A stretch of 64,000 nucleotides of DNA, taken from positions 4,464,001 through 4,528,000 of the forward strand of contig NZ_CP150170.1 in NCBI RefSeq assembly GCF_037963865.1. The letters run 5' to 3'. The notes beneath the pieces were generated by a model. That model was not told where the DNA came from. It made no database searches and saw nothing but the letters and a program-made list of their open reading frames with translations. Both the position numbers and the translations under genes were made by a program. Every line of letters begins with the position of its first letter. Positions within the stretch are counted from its first letter, which is position 1. This document shows, one piece after another, positions 26,280-35,481 of this stretch. Source of the DNA: Paenibacillus sp. FSL R10-2734 (GTDB taxonomy: Bacteria; Bacillota; Bacilli; Paenibacillales; Paenibacillaceae).

Positions 26280-27824
26280 CTATCTGTTTCTTCCTGCTCC
26301 TCCACCACTACTAGCGCTACCTCCACCACCAGATGAACCGCCGCCGGAAGAACTACCTCCACCGGAAGAACCTCTATCATTGTTAGAGTAACTGCTGCTA
26401 GAACTACTGCTGGAAGAACTTGAAGAATGTCTTCCTGCTCCTCCACCACTACTGGAACCTCCACCACCACGGTTCTCGTTGCTTGAGGAGTAACGTCCTG
26501 CACCTCCACCTCTAGTAGATCCGCCTCCACCACTGTTTCCCCAAAAGCTTGACTGTGAGTTATTTGATGGTGTGTTTCTATGATGATGGTGGCGATTATG
26601 ATGGTGGTGATTATAACGTCTGTGCCAACGTCTACCATAACCGTAATCCGCTTGACCGTACCAATTCCCATAACGACGAATATTTCTTGGGCTATATGGA
26701 TTAATTGGCAAACCGTACATTTCAATATATTTATTGCGTCGTGAAAGACCATATCCGAACAGTAAGAGCGGACCAATTATCAATAAGTAAATTAGAAGAC
26801 CTTTGCCTACACTAAGACTAGTCTCCTTTGCTGAAGTGGTTGTTGAGGAAGAATTGGTGGCTGTAGTGCCTCCACTAGCTCCCGTAGCTCCAACGGATTG
26901 ATCCGCTCTAGCCAACAAGAAGCTGTACAACGCATTGGAAGTTGCCGTAGCTCCCGTTCCGTAATCTTTTTTCACAAATTGAGGTTCAAGAACGGTATCC
27001 AAAATATTACTGATCGCATCATTCGTTAGAACTTTGTCGATGTCCTTCCCTTGCAGAACATGATAGTTGTCTCCACCAATGTCTAGCACGAGCATAACAT
27101 CCTTAGGGCCAGCACCAACGGAGGCAAACTTCATGTAGGTATAATCCTGAAGCGTTTTATCTCCTGCATTCTTAACAGTAACCAGGTAAATTCCACTGCC
27201 AGTTGTAGTTTTATATCTGTTACTAGATTCGTTTAAATAATCCTTAGTCACTTTTTTGAGTACACCGGCATTGTCGGATACATAGTTTTTGGTACCGACA
27301 TTTTCCACCCATGTTCCACCCATTGCTTGGATAAAAGCACCATACGTCTTGCGAGCGCCATTACTATATGTTTTAGCTGCAAAATCTGGCTCAAGATATT
27401 GAGATAGAATATCTTTAATCTTACTGTTAGGCAATGTGTTCTCAATACCCTTACCTTGTACCGCCCAGTAGTCATCATCTTTTATAGAAAGCAGCAATAG
27501 AAGCCCATTATTCTTGTCCGCGGAACCAACGCCCCAGCTATTGAATAGCGAAGTTGCATACTCTTCCATTGAAACCCCATTGGTAGAATCGACTGTCACG
27601 ACCACGACTTGAGCTCCCGTATCCTGATGTAATCGAATCCCATAGTTCACCATGTAATTCTCAGCTTTCTCGTCGATCACATTTGCAAAATCATTCACAT
27701 AAAATGACCCGGTATGCTTAGGCACGGCCGTTTTAGCTGAAGTCAAAGCCGGAAGCAGCAGTACACTTAACATTAAAGTAGCAAGTGTGGTGAGTAGCAT
27801 TTTTTTAAAAGTTCTGTAGTTCAT
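26280..27824 (-). CDS. Exported membrane protein with two TPM domains and a His- then Gly/Ser-rich tail
   Basis: The protein is 514 residues from the ATG at 27824, with AGGAGG five bases upstream. A signal peptide spans about 1-31. Two TPM domains follow (about 38-165, FYVNDFANVID; about 170-285, NYVSDNAGVLK), then a Ser/Thr spacer and a membrane helix (about 325-345). The cytoplasmic tail has a basic His-rich patch (YNHHHHNRHHHHR) and about 100 residues of Gly and Ser ending GGAGRNR. TPM proteins (YgcG type) have been linked to membrane-protein assembly. The double domain and His patch are unusual. Confidence 0.85.
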   Translation of the reverse strand: MNYRTFKKMLLTTLATLMLSVLLLPALTSAKTAVPKHTGSFYVNDFANVIDEKAENYMVNYGIRLHQDTGAQVVVVTVDSTNGVSMEEYATSLFNSWGVGSADKNNGLLLLLSIKDDDYWAVQGKGIENTLPNSKIKDILSQYLEPDFAAKTYSNGARKTYGAFIQAMGGTWVENVGTKNYVSDNAGVLKKVTKDYLNESSNRYKTTTGSGIYLVTVKNAGDKTLQDYTYMKFASVGAGPKDVMLVLDIGGDNYHVLQGKDIDKVLTNDAISNILDTVLEPQFVKKDYGTGATATSNALYSFLLARADQSVGATGASGGTTATNSSSTTTSAKETSLSVGKGLLIYLLIIGPLLLFGYGLSRRNKYIEMYGLPINPYSPRNIRRYGNWYGQADYGYGRRWHRRYNHHHHNRHHHHRNTPSNNSQSSFWGNSGGGGSTRGGGAGRYSSSNENRGGGGSSSGGGAGRHSSSSSSSSSSSSYSNNDRGSSGGGSSSGGGSSGGGGSASSGGGAGRNR

Positions 27825-27989
27825 ATGTACCTCCTGATCTATCATAATCTCTTATATCTATCGGTTACGCTCAGCTTACACAATAGTTCCATTTTATTCT
27901 ATTGAATAAATTACACAACGGACAAATGGAGTTGCGAATTATTGTTTTGTGTTGATTTCTTAAGAGGGACACACTGTCGCAGGTGGTAG

Positions 27990-28190
27990 ATCGGACTCAG
28001 AGGACTCTATTTAGTTAAATTGCGGGTTTTCGGCAGACTATCGGACTCAGTTGCAACTATTTACTCAAAATCACACTTTTTAACCGCAAAAGCTAGCCAA
28101 TAAGAGCTATACAGTCCGATACCGCAGCAAAATGAGCTAAAAAGCTGAAATAGCAGCTATACAGTCCGTAACAACCACTATCGGAACCTG
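27990..28190. repeat. Intergenic repeat array with 50-base spacing and inverted arms
   Basis: In the 465-base gap between the TPM gene and cysteine synthase, TCGGACTCAG occurs at 27991 and 28041. The inverted form ACAGTCCG with a preceding GCTATAC occurs at 28111 and 28161. Both pairs are spaced exactly 50 bases. A fifth degenerate TATCGGAACCTGAG follows at about 28179. The arms point toward each other. No ORF of note lies in the array. It resembles the REP/MITE-like intergenic repeats that are common in Paenibacillus. Confidence 0.65.
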
Positions 28191-28212
28191 AGATATCTTG
28201 CCAATGCCTCCA

Positions 28213-28243
28213 ACAACAAAAAGACTCAGCCTATTGCTGAGCC
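28213..28243 (-). terminator. Terminator of cysteine synthase gene
   Basis: Stem GGCTCAGC / GCTGAGTC with a short loop, then TTTTTGTTG on the minus strand. Confidence 0.85.
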
Positions 28244-28289
28244 TAGTTCTTTTAAGTACGCTAACATAAATTTTCATCAAATTAAGACA

Positions 28290-29222
28290 TTACAAATCAA
28301 ACAAAGAAGTTGTTAAGTAACGTTCCCCGGTATCCGGTAAAATCACCACGATCGTCTTGTCTTTATTCTCTGGACGCTTGGCGATTTGTGTAGCTGTGTA
28401 AACTGCTGCCCCGGAGGAAATCCCGACGAGTAATCCTTCTGTTTTGGCAAGGGCTCGCGCTACCCTATAGGCATCTTCATTTTTCACTTGAAAAATCTCA
28501 TCGACAACCTCTTTATCGTAATTCTCAGGAATGAAGTTAGCTCCGATCCCCTGAATGCCATGTCCCTTAGGAAGCCCACCTGATAATACAGGCGAGTCAA
28601 AGGGCTCGATCGCGACAATATGTACCGATGGATTCTTTTCTTTCAACCCTTTACCTACTCCTGATATCGTGCCACCAGAACCAACACCAGCTATAAAAAT
28701 GTCTACATGTCCATCGGTGTCTCGCCAAATTTCCTCTGCAGTTGTCGTTCTGTGAATTTCAGGGTTAGCTGGGTTGCTGAATTGTTGTGGAATGAATGCA
28801 TGTGGAATCTCCGCTGCCAATTCCTCCGCCTTTTTCAGAGCACCGCTCATCCCTTCAGCTCCAGGTGTTAATACAAGCTTAGCACCAAGTGCAGCCATCA
28901 CCTTACGGCGTTCAATACTGAACGTATCCGGAAGTACGATGATCAACGGGTACCCAAGAGTAGTTGCAGCCATTGCAAGGCCAATTCCGGTATTGCCACT
29001 TGTTGGCTCAATAATTACAGAATCCTTGTGAATTAAGCCTTTATCCTCAGCATCTTTGATCATCGCATAACCTATACGATCCTTGACGCTACCTCCAGGA
29101 TTAAAAGACTCTAGCTTGGCAAGTATTCTAGCCTCAACGTTTTGAGTTGCGCTATACTTTGAAATCTCTAATAACGGTGTATTTCCGATCAGATCGGTTA
29201 AGCTCTTATAAATATTAGCCAT
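28290..29222 (-). CDS. cysK: Cysteine synthase (O-acetylserine sulfhydrylase)
   Basis: The protein is 310 residues from the ATG at 29222 with GAGGTG upstream. It is a pyridoxal-phosphate enzyme that makes cysteine from O-acetylserine and sulfide. The PLP lysine is in [11 protein letters not shown]; the Asn/Thr substrate loop [12 protein letters not shown] and phosphate-binding GSGGTISG are intact, with GISSGAAVY near the C-terminus. It is a single-gene unit behind a LacI gene. No clear CymR or T-box leader was found in the 110 bases upstream. Confidence 0.95.
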   Translation of the reverse strand: MANIYKSLTDLIGNTPLLEISKYSATQNVEARILAKLESFNPGGSVKDRIGYAMIKDAEDKGLIHKDSVIIEPTSGNTGIGLAMAATTLGYPLIIVLPDTFSIERRKVMAALGAKLVLTPGAEGMSGALKKAEELAAEIPHAFIPQQFSNPANPEIHRTTTAEEIWRDTDGHVDIFIAGVGSGGTISGVGKGLKEKNPSVHIVAIEPFDSPVLSGGLPKGHGIQGIGANFIPENYDKEVVDEIFQVKNEDAYRVARALAKTEGLLVGISSGAAVYTATQIAKRPENKDKTIVVILPDTGERYLTTSLFDL

Positions 29223-29334
29223 AATGATCCGCACCTCATCTCTTAATTTCCAATCAAATTACTGAGTATTAAGTTTAGCAGGAATCACATAGGATTTTCA
29301 ACTTGTTAGTTTATATCATCTGTTAGAAATCACA

Positions 29335-30429
29335 TTAGTTCGGACTACGTTTAACTGAAACACTAGACTCTCGCACAATTAAACGCGGATCAAGCTGCAC
29401 CCTTTGGTAGTCGCCCATAATATTATCCTGAATACGTTGCAAAAGAAGCTGAGTAGCTAATCGGGCTACTTCATTTCCCATGATCGAGACCGAACTAATC
29501 TGTGGACTTGTTATGGTTGTCCATGCGTTATTATCCACCCCTACCACTGCCACATCCTCAGGAATACGAACGCCTAACTCTTTAAATCGATTTACGATCC
29601 CTATAGCGACCATATCATTTACAGCATATATTGCATCTGGCATATGGGTCAGGCTATAGAAGTAATCTGCAGCTTGTACCCCAGTTTGCAAGGAGAAATC
29701 CTCTCCAAAATAAACCAAAGAAATATCCACTTGATTTAACGCCTGCTGATAGGCAAGATATCGATCCTCAATGAGATCCTTCTGAGCTCCTGCGTAAGCA
29801 ATTCTAGTTCGACCAATATTGCTTAGATGTTCCATAATTAGCTGGCCCTCAAAACGTGACAGGCTTACAATATCTGCTTTCACATTCTCTGTAATGCGTT
29901 TCCCGTAGTTAATGATGGAGACAGGAACACTGGACTTATTGATTAGCTCTACCATGGTCTTTGGATAAGCAAGAGGCATGATAATGAGTCCATCAACATG
30001 TAATTTCTTGATCTCACGAATCGTTTCGAGCTCTGTCCGCGGATTTCCGGAAGTATTAATCTGAATGACTCGATATCCGTCCTGTTTAGCTGCTTGCTCC
30101 ACGGACCAGGCGATATCTGGAATAATGGCATTTCGAATGTCGGGAACGGCCAGAGCAATTTGCTTCGTTTGGCGAATCTTCAGACTTTGTGCAGAGGTAT
30201 TGGGTGTAAAACCCATCTCCTCAATCACTTGCAGTACTAATGCCTTAGTCTTGGAACTAATTCCCTCCGAATTATTAATCGCTCTTGAAACAGTGGCAAT
30301 ACCTACTCCCGCTCGTTTCGCTACATCCTCTATGGTTACTTTGTTTTTATTAGCCAAATCGATAGTCCCTTCATATTCGGAATCGTTTCCGTAATAACAG
30401 TTATTATTAAATCTATCCGGTTCATTCAA
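29335..30429 (-). CDS. LacI family transcriptional regulator
   Basis: The helix-turn-helix VTIEDVAKRAGVGIATVSRAINN is followed by a sugar-binding-like core, 364 residues from the ATG at 30429. The first 24 residues are atypical for the family, and a TTG at 30357 with AAGGGA eight bases upstream would give the usual LacI N-terminus, so the real start may be there. The gene is divergent from butanediol dehydrogenase. A perfect GGAAACGTTTCC palindrome at that promoter is the expected operator type. The effector is unknown. Confidence 0.9.
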   Translation of the reverse strand: MNEPDRFNNNCYYGNDSEYEGTIDLANKNKVTIEDVAKRAGVGIATVSRAINNSEGISSKTKALVLQVIEEMGFTPNTSAQSLKIRQTKQIALAVPDIRNAIIPDIAWSVEQAAKQDGYRVIQINTSGNPRTELETIREIKKLHVDGLIIMPLAYPKTMVELINKSSVPVSIINYGKRITENVKADIVSLSRFEGQLIMEHLSNIGRTRIAYAGAQKDLIEDRYLAYQQALNQVDISLVYFGEDFSLQTGVQAADYFYSLTHMPDAIYAVNDMVAIGIVNRFKELGVRIPEDVAVVGVDNNAWTTITSPQISSVSIMGNEVARLATQLLLQRIQDNIMGDYQRVQLDPRLIVRESSVSVKRSPN

Positions 30430-30576
30430 GCTGTTTTTCCAATGTATTTATTATATCACATATGTGCTTATAAATGCACTTATAGTAAGTCCAACATAGT
30501 CTATGTATGCCCGCTATTACTAAGTTTAGGTGAAAATTTTCACTAATTTTCGATATTAATTTTTTAGTATTTAAAT

Positions 30577-30624
30577 TTGACAATATGAAAATTATGTGAC
30601 ATATTTGTTATCGGAAACGTTTCC
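30577..30624 (+). promoter_or_regulatory. bdhA promoter with LacI-type operator
   Basis: -35 TTGACA (30577-30582) and -10 CATATT (30600-30605) are 17 bases apart. The perfect 12-base palindrome GGAAACGTTTCC (30613-30624) starts near the transcription start. Its central CG is the hallmark of LacI/GalR operators, and a LacI gene is divergent here. It departs from the cre consensus at three positions, so local control is the better reading. Confidence 0.6.
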
Positions 30625-30684
30625 TCTTTTCCAGAAGGAAAACAAAATTTATTATCCCATTAATTAATCTAGGAGATGAATGAT

Positions 30685-31737
30685 ATGCAAGCATTAAGAT
30701 GGCATAACGTCAAAGATCTACGGTTAGAAACGATTGAAGAACCAGCAGCACTTGAAGGAAAAGTGAAAATCAAAATAGAATGGTGCGGGATTTGTGGTAG
30801 CGATCTTCACGAATATGTAGCCGGTCCTATTTTTATTCCCCAAGGTACAGATCATCCCCTTACTGGTGAAAAAGCGCCAGTCGTAATGGGACATGAATTC
30901 TCTGGACAAATCGTTGAAGTAGGTCAAGGCGTTAGCAAGTTTAATGTTGGTGATCGAGTTGTCGTTGAACCAGTTTTTGCTTGTGGTGAATGTGTAGCTT
31001 GTCGACAAGGCAAATACAATCTTTGTGAAAAAATGGGTTTCCTAGGTTTGGCTGGAGGCGGCGGTGGATTCTCAGAATACGTTGCAGCAGACCAACATAT
31101 GGTCCACAAAATTCCTGACAGCTTATCCTACGAGCAAGGCGCTCTAGTAGAACCTTCTGCAGTTGCTCTGCATGCTGTTCGTTCCAGTCAATTGAAGGTT
31201 GGTGATAAAGCTGTAGTATTCGGCGCTGGTCCAATCGGCTTGCTTGTAATTGAAGCATTGAAAGCATCCGGCGCTGCTGAAATATATGTAGTAGAACTTT
31301 CCGAAGAACGTAAGAGCAAAGCTGAAGAACTTGGTGGTATTGTAATTGACCCTAAGCAATATGATGTGGTCGAAGAAATTCAAAAACGCACCGAAGGTGG
31401 CGTGGATGTTGCTTTTGAAGTCACAGGTGTCCCTCCCGTTCTAACACAAGCAATTAATTCCACTAAATTGAGTGGTCAAATTATGATCGTTAGTATTTTT
31501 GAAAAAGATGCTACGATTACTCCAAACAACATTGTACTTAAAGAACGTAATTTAACTGGTATCATCGGATACCGTGATGTATTCCCAGCAGTAATTAGTC
31601 TCATGGAACAAGGTTACTTCCCTGCGGACAAACTGGTGACTAAACGAATCAAATTGAACGAAGTGATTGAACACGGGTTCGAGGCGCTTTTGAAGGAAAA
31701 AAATCAAGTGAAAATTCTTGTAAGTCCTAAACAATAA
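30685..31737 (+). CDS. bdhA: (R,R)-butanediol dehydrogenase-type zinc alcohol dehydrogenase
   Basis: The protein is 350 residues from the ATG at 30685; the AGGAG site overlaps the earlier ATG at 30676, so the second is used. It is a medium-chain zinc dehydrogenase. Catalytic ligands include Cys37 in CGICGSDLHEY and His in VVMGHEFSG; the structural zinc Cys set is CGECVACRQGKYNLC; the Rossmann motif is VVFGAGPIGLL. The EYVAGPIFIP insert is typical of acetoin/butanediol dehydrogenases, which interconvert acetoin and 2,3-butanediol with NAD. Confidence 0.92.
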   Translation: MQALRWHNVKDLRLETIEEPAALEGKVKIKIEWCGICGSDLHEYVAGPIFIPQGTDHPLTGEKAPVVMGHEFSGQIVEVGQGVSKFNVGDRVVVEPVFACGECVACRQGKYNLCEKMGFLGLAGGGGGFSEYVAADQHMVHKIPDSLSYEQGALVEPSAVALHAVRSSQLKVGDKAVVFGAGPIGLLVIEALKASGAAEIYVVELSEERKSKAEELGGIVIDPKQYDVVEEIQKRTEGGVDVAFEVTGVPPVLTQAINSTKLSGQIMIVSIFEKDATITPNNIVLKERNLTGIIGYRDVFPAVISLMEQGYFPADKLVTKRIKLNEVIEHGFEALLKEKNQVKILVSPKQ

Positions 31738-31770
31738 CCATAAGCAGCCAAGTGGCTGATCTATAGAGCA

Positions 31771-31806
31771 AGAGTCCTTCTCAATAAGAGAGGGACTCTT
31801 TTGCTT
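31771..31806 (+). terminator. Terminator of bdhA
   Basis: Stem AGAGTCCTTCTC / GAGAGGGACTCT with a 5-base loop, then TTTTGCTT. Confidence 0.9.
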
Positions 31807-31816
31807 CTATATATAA

Positions 31817-32413
31817 TTATGCGTACTTCACATTTAACAAATAGTGCAGATTCTCTTTTACCGCTGGCCATTCGTTATCCAAAATACTAAAGATGACATT
31901 ATCATGAATCGAACCGTCGGATCTGATTCTATGTTGGCGCAGAACCCCTTCTTTAACTGCCCCTATTCGCTCTACTGCTTTTTGTGATCTCTGATTACTC
32001 GCTACCACTGTAAATTCTACACGAATCAACTTTAGCTCTTCAAAGCAATAATGAAGCAATAATGACTTGCCCTCAGTGTTCACACTAGTTCTCCAAAAAT
32101 CAGGTGAGATCCACGTACAACCGATTTCAGCATTGCGATGAACCAAATCCGGATGCATAATTCGAGTGGTTCCGATGATTTGTCCAGTAGCTTTTTCAAT
32201 AATCGTAAAGGGGATCTGCGACCCGTTTTTTTGATTCACAAACGCTGTTGTGATTAATTCCTGTATCTGCTCGTCCGACGTTATTTTTCGCCAAGTATAT
32301 TCCCAGATGTCTGGATTTCTTAACACTCTAGTTAGCCCTTCTACATGGCTTTCTTCCATTGGAACCAGCTTGATTGTAGTGCCATCCAAGATTGAATTAC
32401 GATGTTGGCTCAT
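31817..32413 (-). CDS. GNAT N-acetyltransferase (RimJ/RimL type)
   Basis: The protein is 198 residues from the ATG at 32413, which overlaps the stop of the HAD gene (ATGA), so it is translationally coupled. It has the acetyl-CoA fold, with GQIIGTTRIMHPDL, the CTWISPDFWRTSVNTEGKSLLL phosphate loop and NQRSQKAVERIGAVKEGVLRQHR. This is the layout of RimJ/RimL-like enzymes that modify protein or small-molecule amines. The substrate is unknown. Confidence 0.87.
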   Translation of the reverse strand: MSQHRNSILDGTTIKLVPMEESHVEGLTRVLRNPDIWEYTWRKITSDEQIQELITTAFVNQKNGSQIPFTIIEKATGQIIGTTRIMHPDLVHRNAEIGCTWISPDFWRTSVNTEGKSLLLHYCFEELKLIRVEFTVVASNQRSQKAVERIGAVKEGVLRQHRIRSDGSIHDNVIFSILDNEWPAVKENLHYLLNVKYA

Positions 32414-33090
32414 TTCGCACACTGCTCTCTTAATGATATATGCTGGATGATATCCGCAATTTCTTCTACCCGATAGGCGATATGATCTGCCCCAGCTCTC
32501 TCCAATTCTTCCTTAGGTCCGTAACCAAACGTTACTCCGATTGATTCCACTCCACAACCTATGGCTCCGATGATATCATGCTCACGATCCCCAATCATCA
32601 CCGCTTCCTCTGGAAGAATAGCATTCTGATCAATTACGTGCTGAATCACCTCTTTCTTTTTAGAACGAGTACCATCAAGGTTACTACCACCGATATACTC
32701 AAAATAATGATCTAGTTTGTAATGCTCAAGAATTTGTTCTGCAAAAATAGTAGGTTTGGAGGTGGCTACATACAAAGAATATCCGTTATTCTTAAGCCCT
32801 TCCAGCAATTGCGGTATTCCATCAATCACCATGTTCTCAAGCATGCCAACGGTGCTGTAACGCTCACGGTAGAAGATAACCGCTTGATGTGCTTGCTCCT
32901 CTGAGAAATGATGAAGCTCAATAAATGAATCATATAGAGGTGGGCCTATGTAAGGAAGAAGCATATCCAAATGCTCGATCTGAATATCAAATTTGTTCAA
33001 AGCGTATTCTACGCTTTTTGTAATGCCCTCTTTAGGGTCCGTTAATGTACCATCCAAATCAAATAAAATACTTTGTAATCCTCTTCCCAC
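32410..33090 (-). CDS. HAD family phosphatase
   Basis: The protein is 226 residues and starts at a GTG at 33090 with GGGGAG ten bases upstream. HAD motifs are I FDLDGTLTDP, II ATSKP, III the Lys region of SKKKEVIQ, and IV GDREHDIIGA. An alpha-helical cap lies between I and II. It resembles phosphoglycolate phosphatase and 5'-nucleotidase type HADs. It is in one transcript with the GNAT gene. Confidence 0.9.
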   Translation of the reverse strand: MGRGLQSILFDLDGTLTDPKEGITKSVEYALNKFDIQIEHLDMLLPYIGPPLYDSFIELHHFSEEQAHQAVIFYRERYSTVGMLENMVIDGIPQLLEGLKNNGYSLYVATSKPTIFAEQILEHYKLDHYFEYIGGSNLDGTRSKKKEVIQHVIDQNAILPEEAVMIGDREHDIIGAIGCGVESIGVTFGYGPKEELERAGADHIAYRVEEIADIIQHISLREQCAK

Positions 33091-33215
33091 GGTGGTCTTG
33101 CTCCCCTCAGCTGTTAATAATGGATGTATTTATCATACCTTCGTTTCTGCATACTTTCCACAAACTTTTTGAATAAGAGCAGTACGAAAGATATTTTATT
33201 TATCGGAGGAGTTTT

Positions 33216-33256
33216 ATAAAAAAAGCAGATCAAGGCTAAGCCCTTGGTCTGCTTTT
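33216..33256 (-). terminator. Terminator of the DHA2 transporter gene
   Basis: Stem AAAGCAGACCAAGG / CCTTGATCTGCTTT with one mismatch, then a T run, on the minus strand; it could also work in the other direction. Confidence 0.85.
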
Positions 33257-33272
33257 CTACTATATAAGACAG

Positions 33273-34721
33273 CTATCCTACACTTTGTACGGATACTACA
33301 CTACGCTTTTTACGCAATAAAAACATAAGTGGTAATCCAAACAGCACGATGATTGAACCAACAATGAATACATCATTCACACCCATCGTAAACGATAGCA
33401 ACCGTATCGAATCTGCATTACCTGCACCTGAGCTAATCAGCTCTTTAGAGTGAAGCAAGGATCTTGTTGACAAAATAGAGGTGAATACTGCAATACCAAG
33501 TGAGCTTAACACATTCCGAACCCAGTTGTTGATCGAAGTGGCATGACCTGACCATTCGACTGGAATTTCCTCCATGGACGCCGTGCTGCTCGGGACGTTA
33601 GCCAATCCAATTCCTAGATTCCGAACGACCATCGCCCACATAATGAAACTGTAAGAAACGTTCGTATGGAGCCGACTCAGCATGAATAAGCCAATGAAAA
33701 TAAATAAAATACCAGCGGAAATTAACTTCACAGGCCCAAACCTCGGATACATCTTACCCACGATTGGACTTAACAAAGCCAGGAGGATCGAAGATGGCAA
33801 TAAGATTAGCCCCGTTTTAAGCGTAGTTGCTCCTTCTACCGTTTGTAAGAACAATGGAGTTAAATAGGTTCCAGCATACATCGCTATCGTCACCAAGCTA
33901 TAGATACTAAGCATGGCAGTAAATCGACGATTTCGGAAGACACGTAGATTCAGTAGAGGTACCTCCGCTTTCAGCTCGTGCAAGACAAAGTAAACTAGAA
34001 GAACGATCCCCACAAGTATTAATGATAAGGTTCTCCAAGAGCTCCACCCCCAGCTGTTGCCTTGGCTAAATGCGGTTAACAAAGATAAGCTACCCAGTAC
34101 AACGGTAAGAAATCCAGGAATGTCAAATGACTTTGGAACATTCATTCGATAGTATGGAATTAACATTAGGGTTAGAATAACAGCAATGACCCCAATAGGA
34201 ATATTAATTAAGAATAACCAATACCAGCTAGCATATTGAAGCAACCAACCACTAAACGTTGGACCTATAGCTGGGGCAACCATCGCGGACAGCGACCACA
34301 GGCTTACGGCGAATGGTCTCCGTTCTGCGGGGATTACTTGAAATATGATGGTCATCGTACAAGCCATAATTAGCCCGCTGCACGAGCCTTGAAGCATTCG
34401 AAATACAATAAGCGAGGTTGGATTCCAGGCTATGGCACAAAGTAAGGAAAACATGGTGAACCCCATCAAGGCGAATAGATAGAGTTTCTTATAGCTGAAC
34501 CTCCCCCCTAGATATCCAGCAAGGGGTGCAGTTACACCCGTAGCCAACATAAAACCCGTGACCATCCATTGCATGGTGTTCAAATCAGAATTGAAATGAT
34601 CCATTAAAAGAGGAACAGCAATGTTGATGGTCGTTGTACTTAAGACAGAGACAAAGTTTCCAAAAAATATCGCAATCATTATAGGCCAAAAATGAATTTT
34701 ACTTTCTTGTTTTCCTTCCAT
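33273..34721 (-). CDS. DHA2 family drug/proton antiporter (EmrB/QacA type)
   Basis: The protein is 482 residues from the ATG at 34721 with AGAGGG five bases upstream; the frame to 34781 runs through the promoter. It has about 14 predicted membrane helices. Family marks are the helix-1 segment TTTINIAVPLL, the loop 2-3 motif GYLGGRFSYKKLY, and motif C-like SAMVAPAIGPTFSGWLLQYASWYWLFLINIPIG. It is divergent from a PadR regulator whose operator overlaps its -35. It is a probable multidrug efflux pump induced when a ligand releases PadR. Confidence 0.93.
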   Translation of the reverse strand: MEGKQESKIHFWPIMIAIFFGNFVSVLSTTTINIAVPLLMDHFNSDLNTMQWMVTGFMLATGVTAPLAGYLGGRFSYKKLYLFALMGFTMFSLLCAIAWNPTSLIVFRMLQGSCSGLIMACTMTIIFQVIPAERRPFAVSLWSLSAMVAPAIGPTFSGWLLQYASWYWLFLINIPIGVIAVILTLMLIPYYRMNVPKSFDIPGFLTVVLGSLSLLTAFSQGNSWGWSSWRTLSLILVGIVLLVYFVLHELKAEVPLLNLRVFRNRRFTAMLSIYSLVTIAMYAGTYLTPLFLQTVEGATTLKTGLILLPSSILLALLSPIVGKMYPRFGPVKLISAGILFIFIGLFMLSRLHTNVSYSFIMWAMVVRNLGIGLANVPSSTASMEEIPVEWSGHATSINNWVRNVLSSLGIAVFTSILSTRSLLHSKELISSGAGNADSIRLLSFTMGVNDVFIVGSIIVLFGLPLMFLLRKKRSVVSVQSVG

Positions 34722-34780
34722 ACTATCCCTCTTCACGTTGTTTATATGTCTACTTTTACATATATAAGATGACTTAAACA

Positions 34781-34822
34781 ATGTTATAATCTAATTAAGG
34801 ATATGTCAATGATGACATATCC
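34781..34822 (-). promoter_or_regulatory. DHA2 pump promoter overlapped by a PadR operator
   Basis: On the minus strand, -35 TTGACA (34809-34804) and -10 TAACAT (34786-34781) are 17 bases apart. The perfect inverted repeat GGATATGTCA / TGACATATCC with a 4-base centre (34799-34822) covers the -35. It contains ATGT-N8-ACAT, the recognised PadR operator pattern. It lies about 50 bases upstream of padR, so autoregulation is likely. Confidence 0.75.
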
Positions 34823-34873
34823 CTAAAAATTACAATATTAACGGATTTATAATAACTGGAGGGCTTCAGAGTA

Positions 34874-35425
34874 ATGAATACACTGTCTTATGGACTTCTT
34901 GCTTTACTTAGTGCTAACTCGTTGTCTGGATACGAATTAACACAGAATATCAAGCCACTCTGGCGAGCCGGGCACAGTCAAATCTACCCTCTTCTTATGA
35001 GAATGGAGCAGCAAGGTTATATTTCATATCAGGTCATTGAGCAGTCGGATAAGCCTGATAAAAAGGAATACTCCATTACGGAAGCAGGACTTGAGCAATT
35101 GCGGCAATGGGTTGAAATCCCTGCAGAACCCCCTGTACTAAGGGACGAACTACATTTCAAGCTTTACAGCTTATGGCTCTCCAATCCTGAGGAGGCAAGG
35201 GATCTGCTACAAAAACGTGCGGAGTTTTGTAAAAGCGAGCTAGAACGTTACAAGGTCTTGCTAAAAGGCAACGAAGCCCTGCGTGATGAACGAGGTGAGA
35301 CTCGTGAATTAAAAGCATCTACTTTTGGACGCTATTTACTCATAAGCAAACGAGTGCTGGATATGGAGAGCTCTATAAAGTTTTGTGAATGGGCGCTTGA
35401 AGAGCTTGAGCCAACAAAAAAATAG
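34874..35425 (+). CDS. PadR family regulator
   Basis: The protein is 183 residues. The N-terminal winged helix (YGLLALLSANSLSGYELTQNIKPLWRAGHSQIYPLLMRMEQQGYI) is followed by the Vir_act_alpha_C helical domain used for dimerisation. GGAGGG precedes the ATG. It is divergent from the DHA2 pump and probably represses it through the palindrome between them. The inducer is unknown. Confidence 0.92.
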   Translation: MNTLSYGLLALLSANSLSGYELTQNIKPLWRAGHSQIYPLLMRMEQQGYISYQVIEQSDKPDKKEYSITEAGLEQLRQWVEIPAEPPVLRDELHFKLYSLWLSNPEEARDLLQKRAEFCKSELERYKVLLKGNEALRDERGETRELKASTFGRYLLISKRVLDMESSIKFCEWALEELEPTKK

Positions 35426-35438
35426 CTAAAAACACGCC

Positions 35439-35473
35439 AAAAGAGACCTCGCGATGTACGTGAAGTCTCTTTT
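35439..35473. terminator. Bidirectional terminator between padR and the kinase gene
   Basis: AAAAGAGACCTCGCG pairs with CGTGAAGTCTCTTTT with two mismatches, with A and T runs on both sides; it serves the two converging genes. Confidence 0.85.
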
Positions 35474-35481
35474 CACACTTA

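Noticed and set aside
26276..26776. 166-residue Val/Glu-rich frame near the TPM gene end
   Set aside because: It is the out-of-frame reading of the Gly/Ser-rich tail; composition reflects the repeats, not a protein.
27990..28190. CRISPR array reading of the 50-base-spaced repeats
   Set aside because: Only two units per arm, arms inverted, units imperfect and no cas genes nearby.
29223..29334. T-box or sulfur-responsive leader for cysteine synthase
   Set aside because: No conserved T-box sequence, S-box fold or terminator in the 110-base leader.
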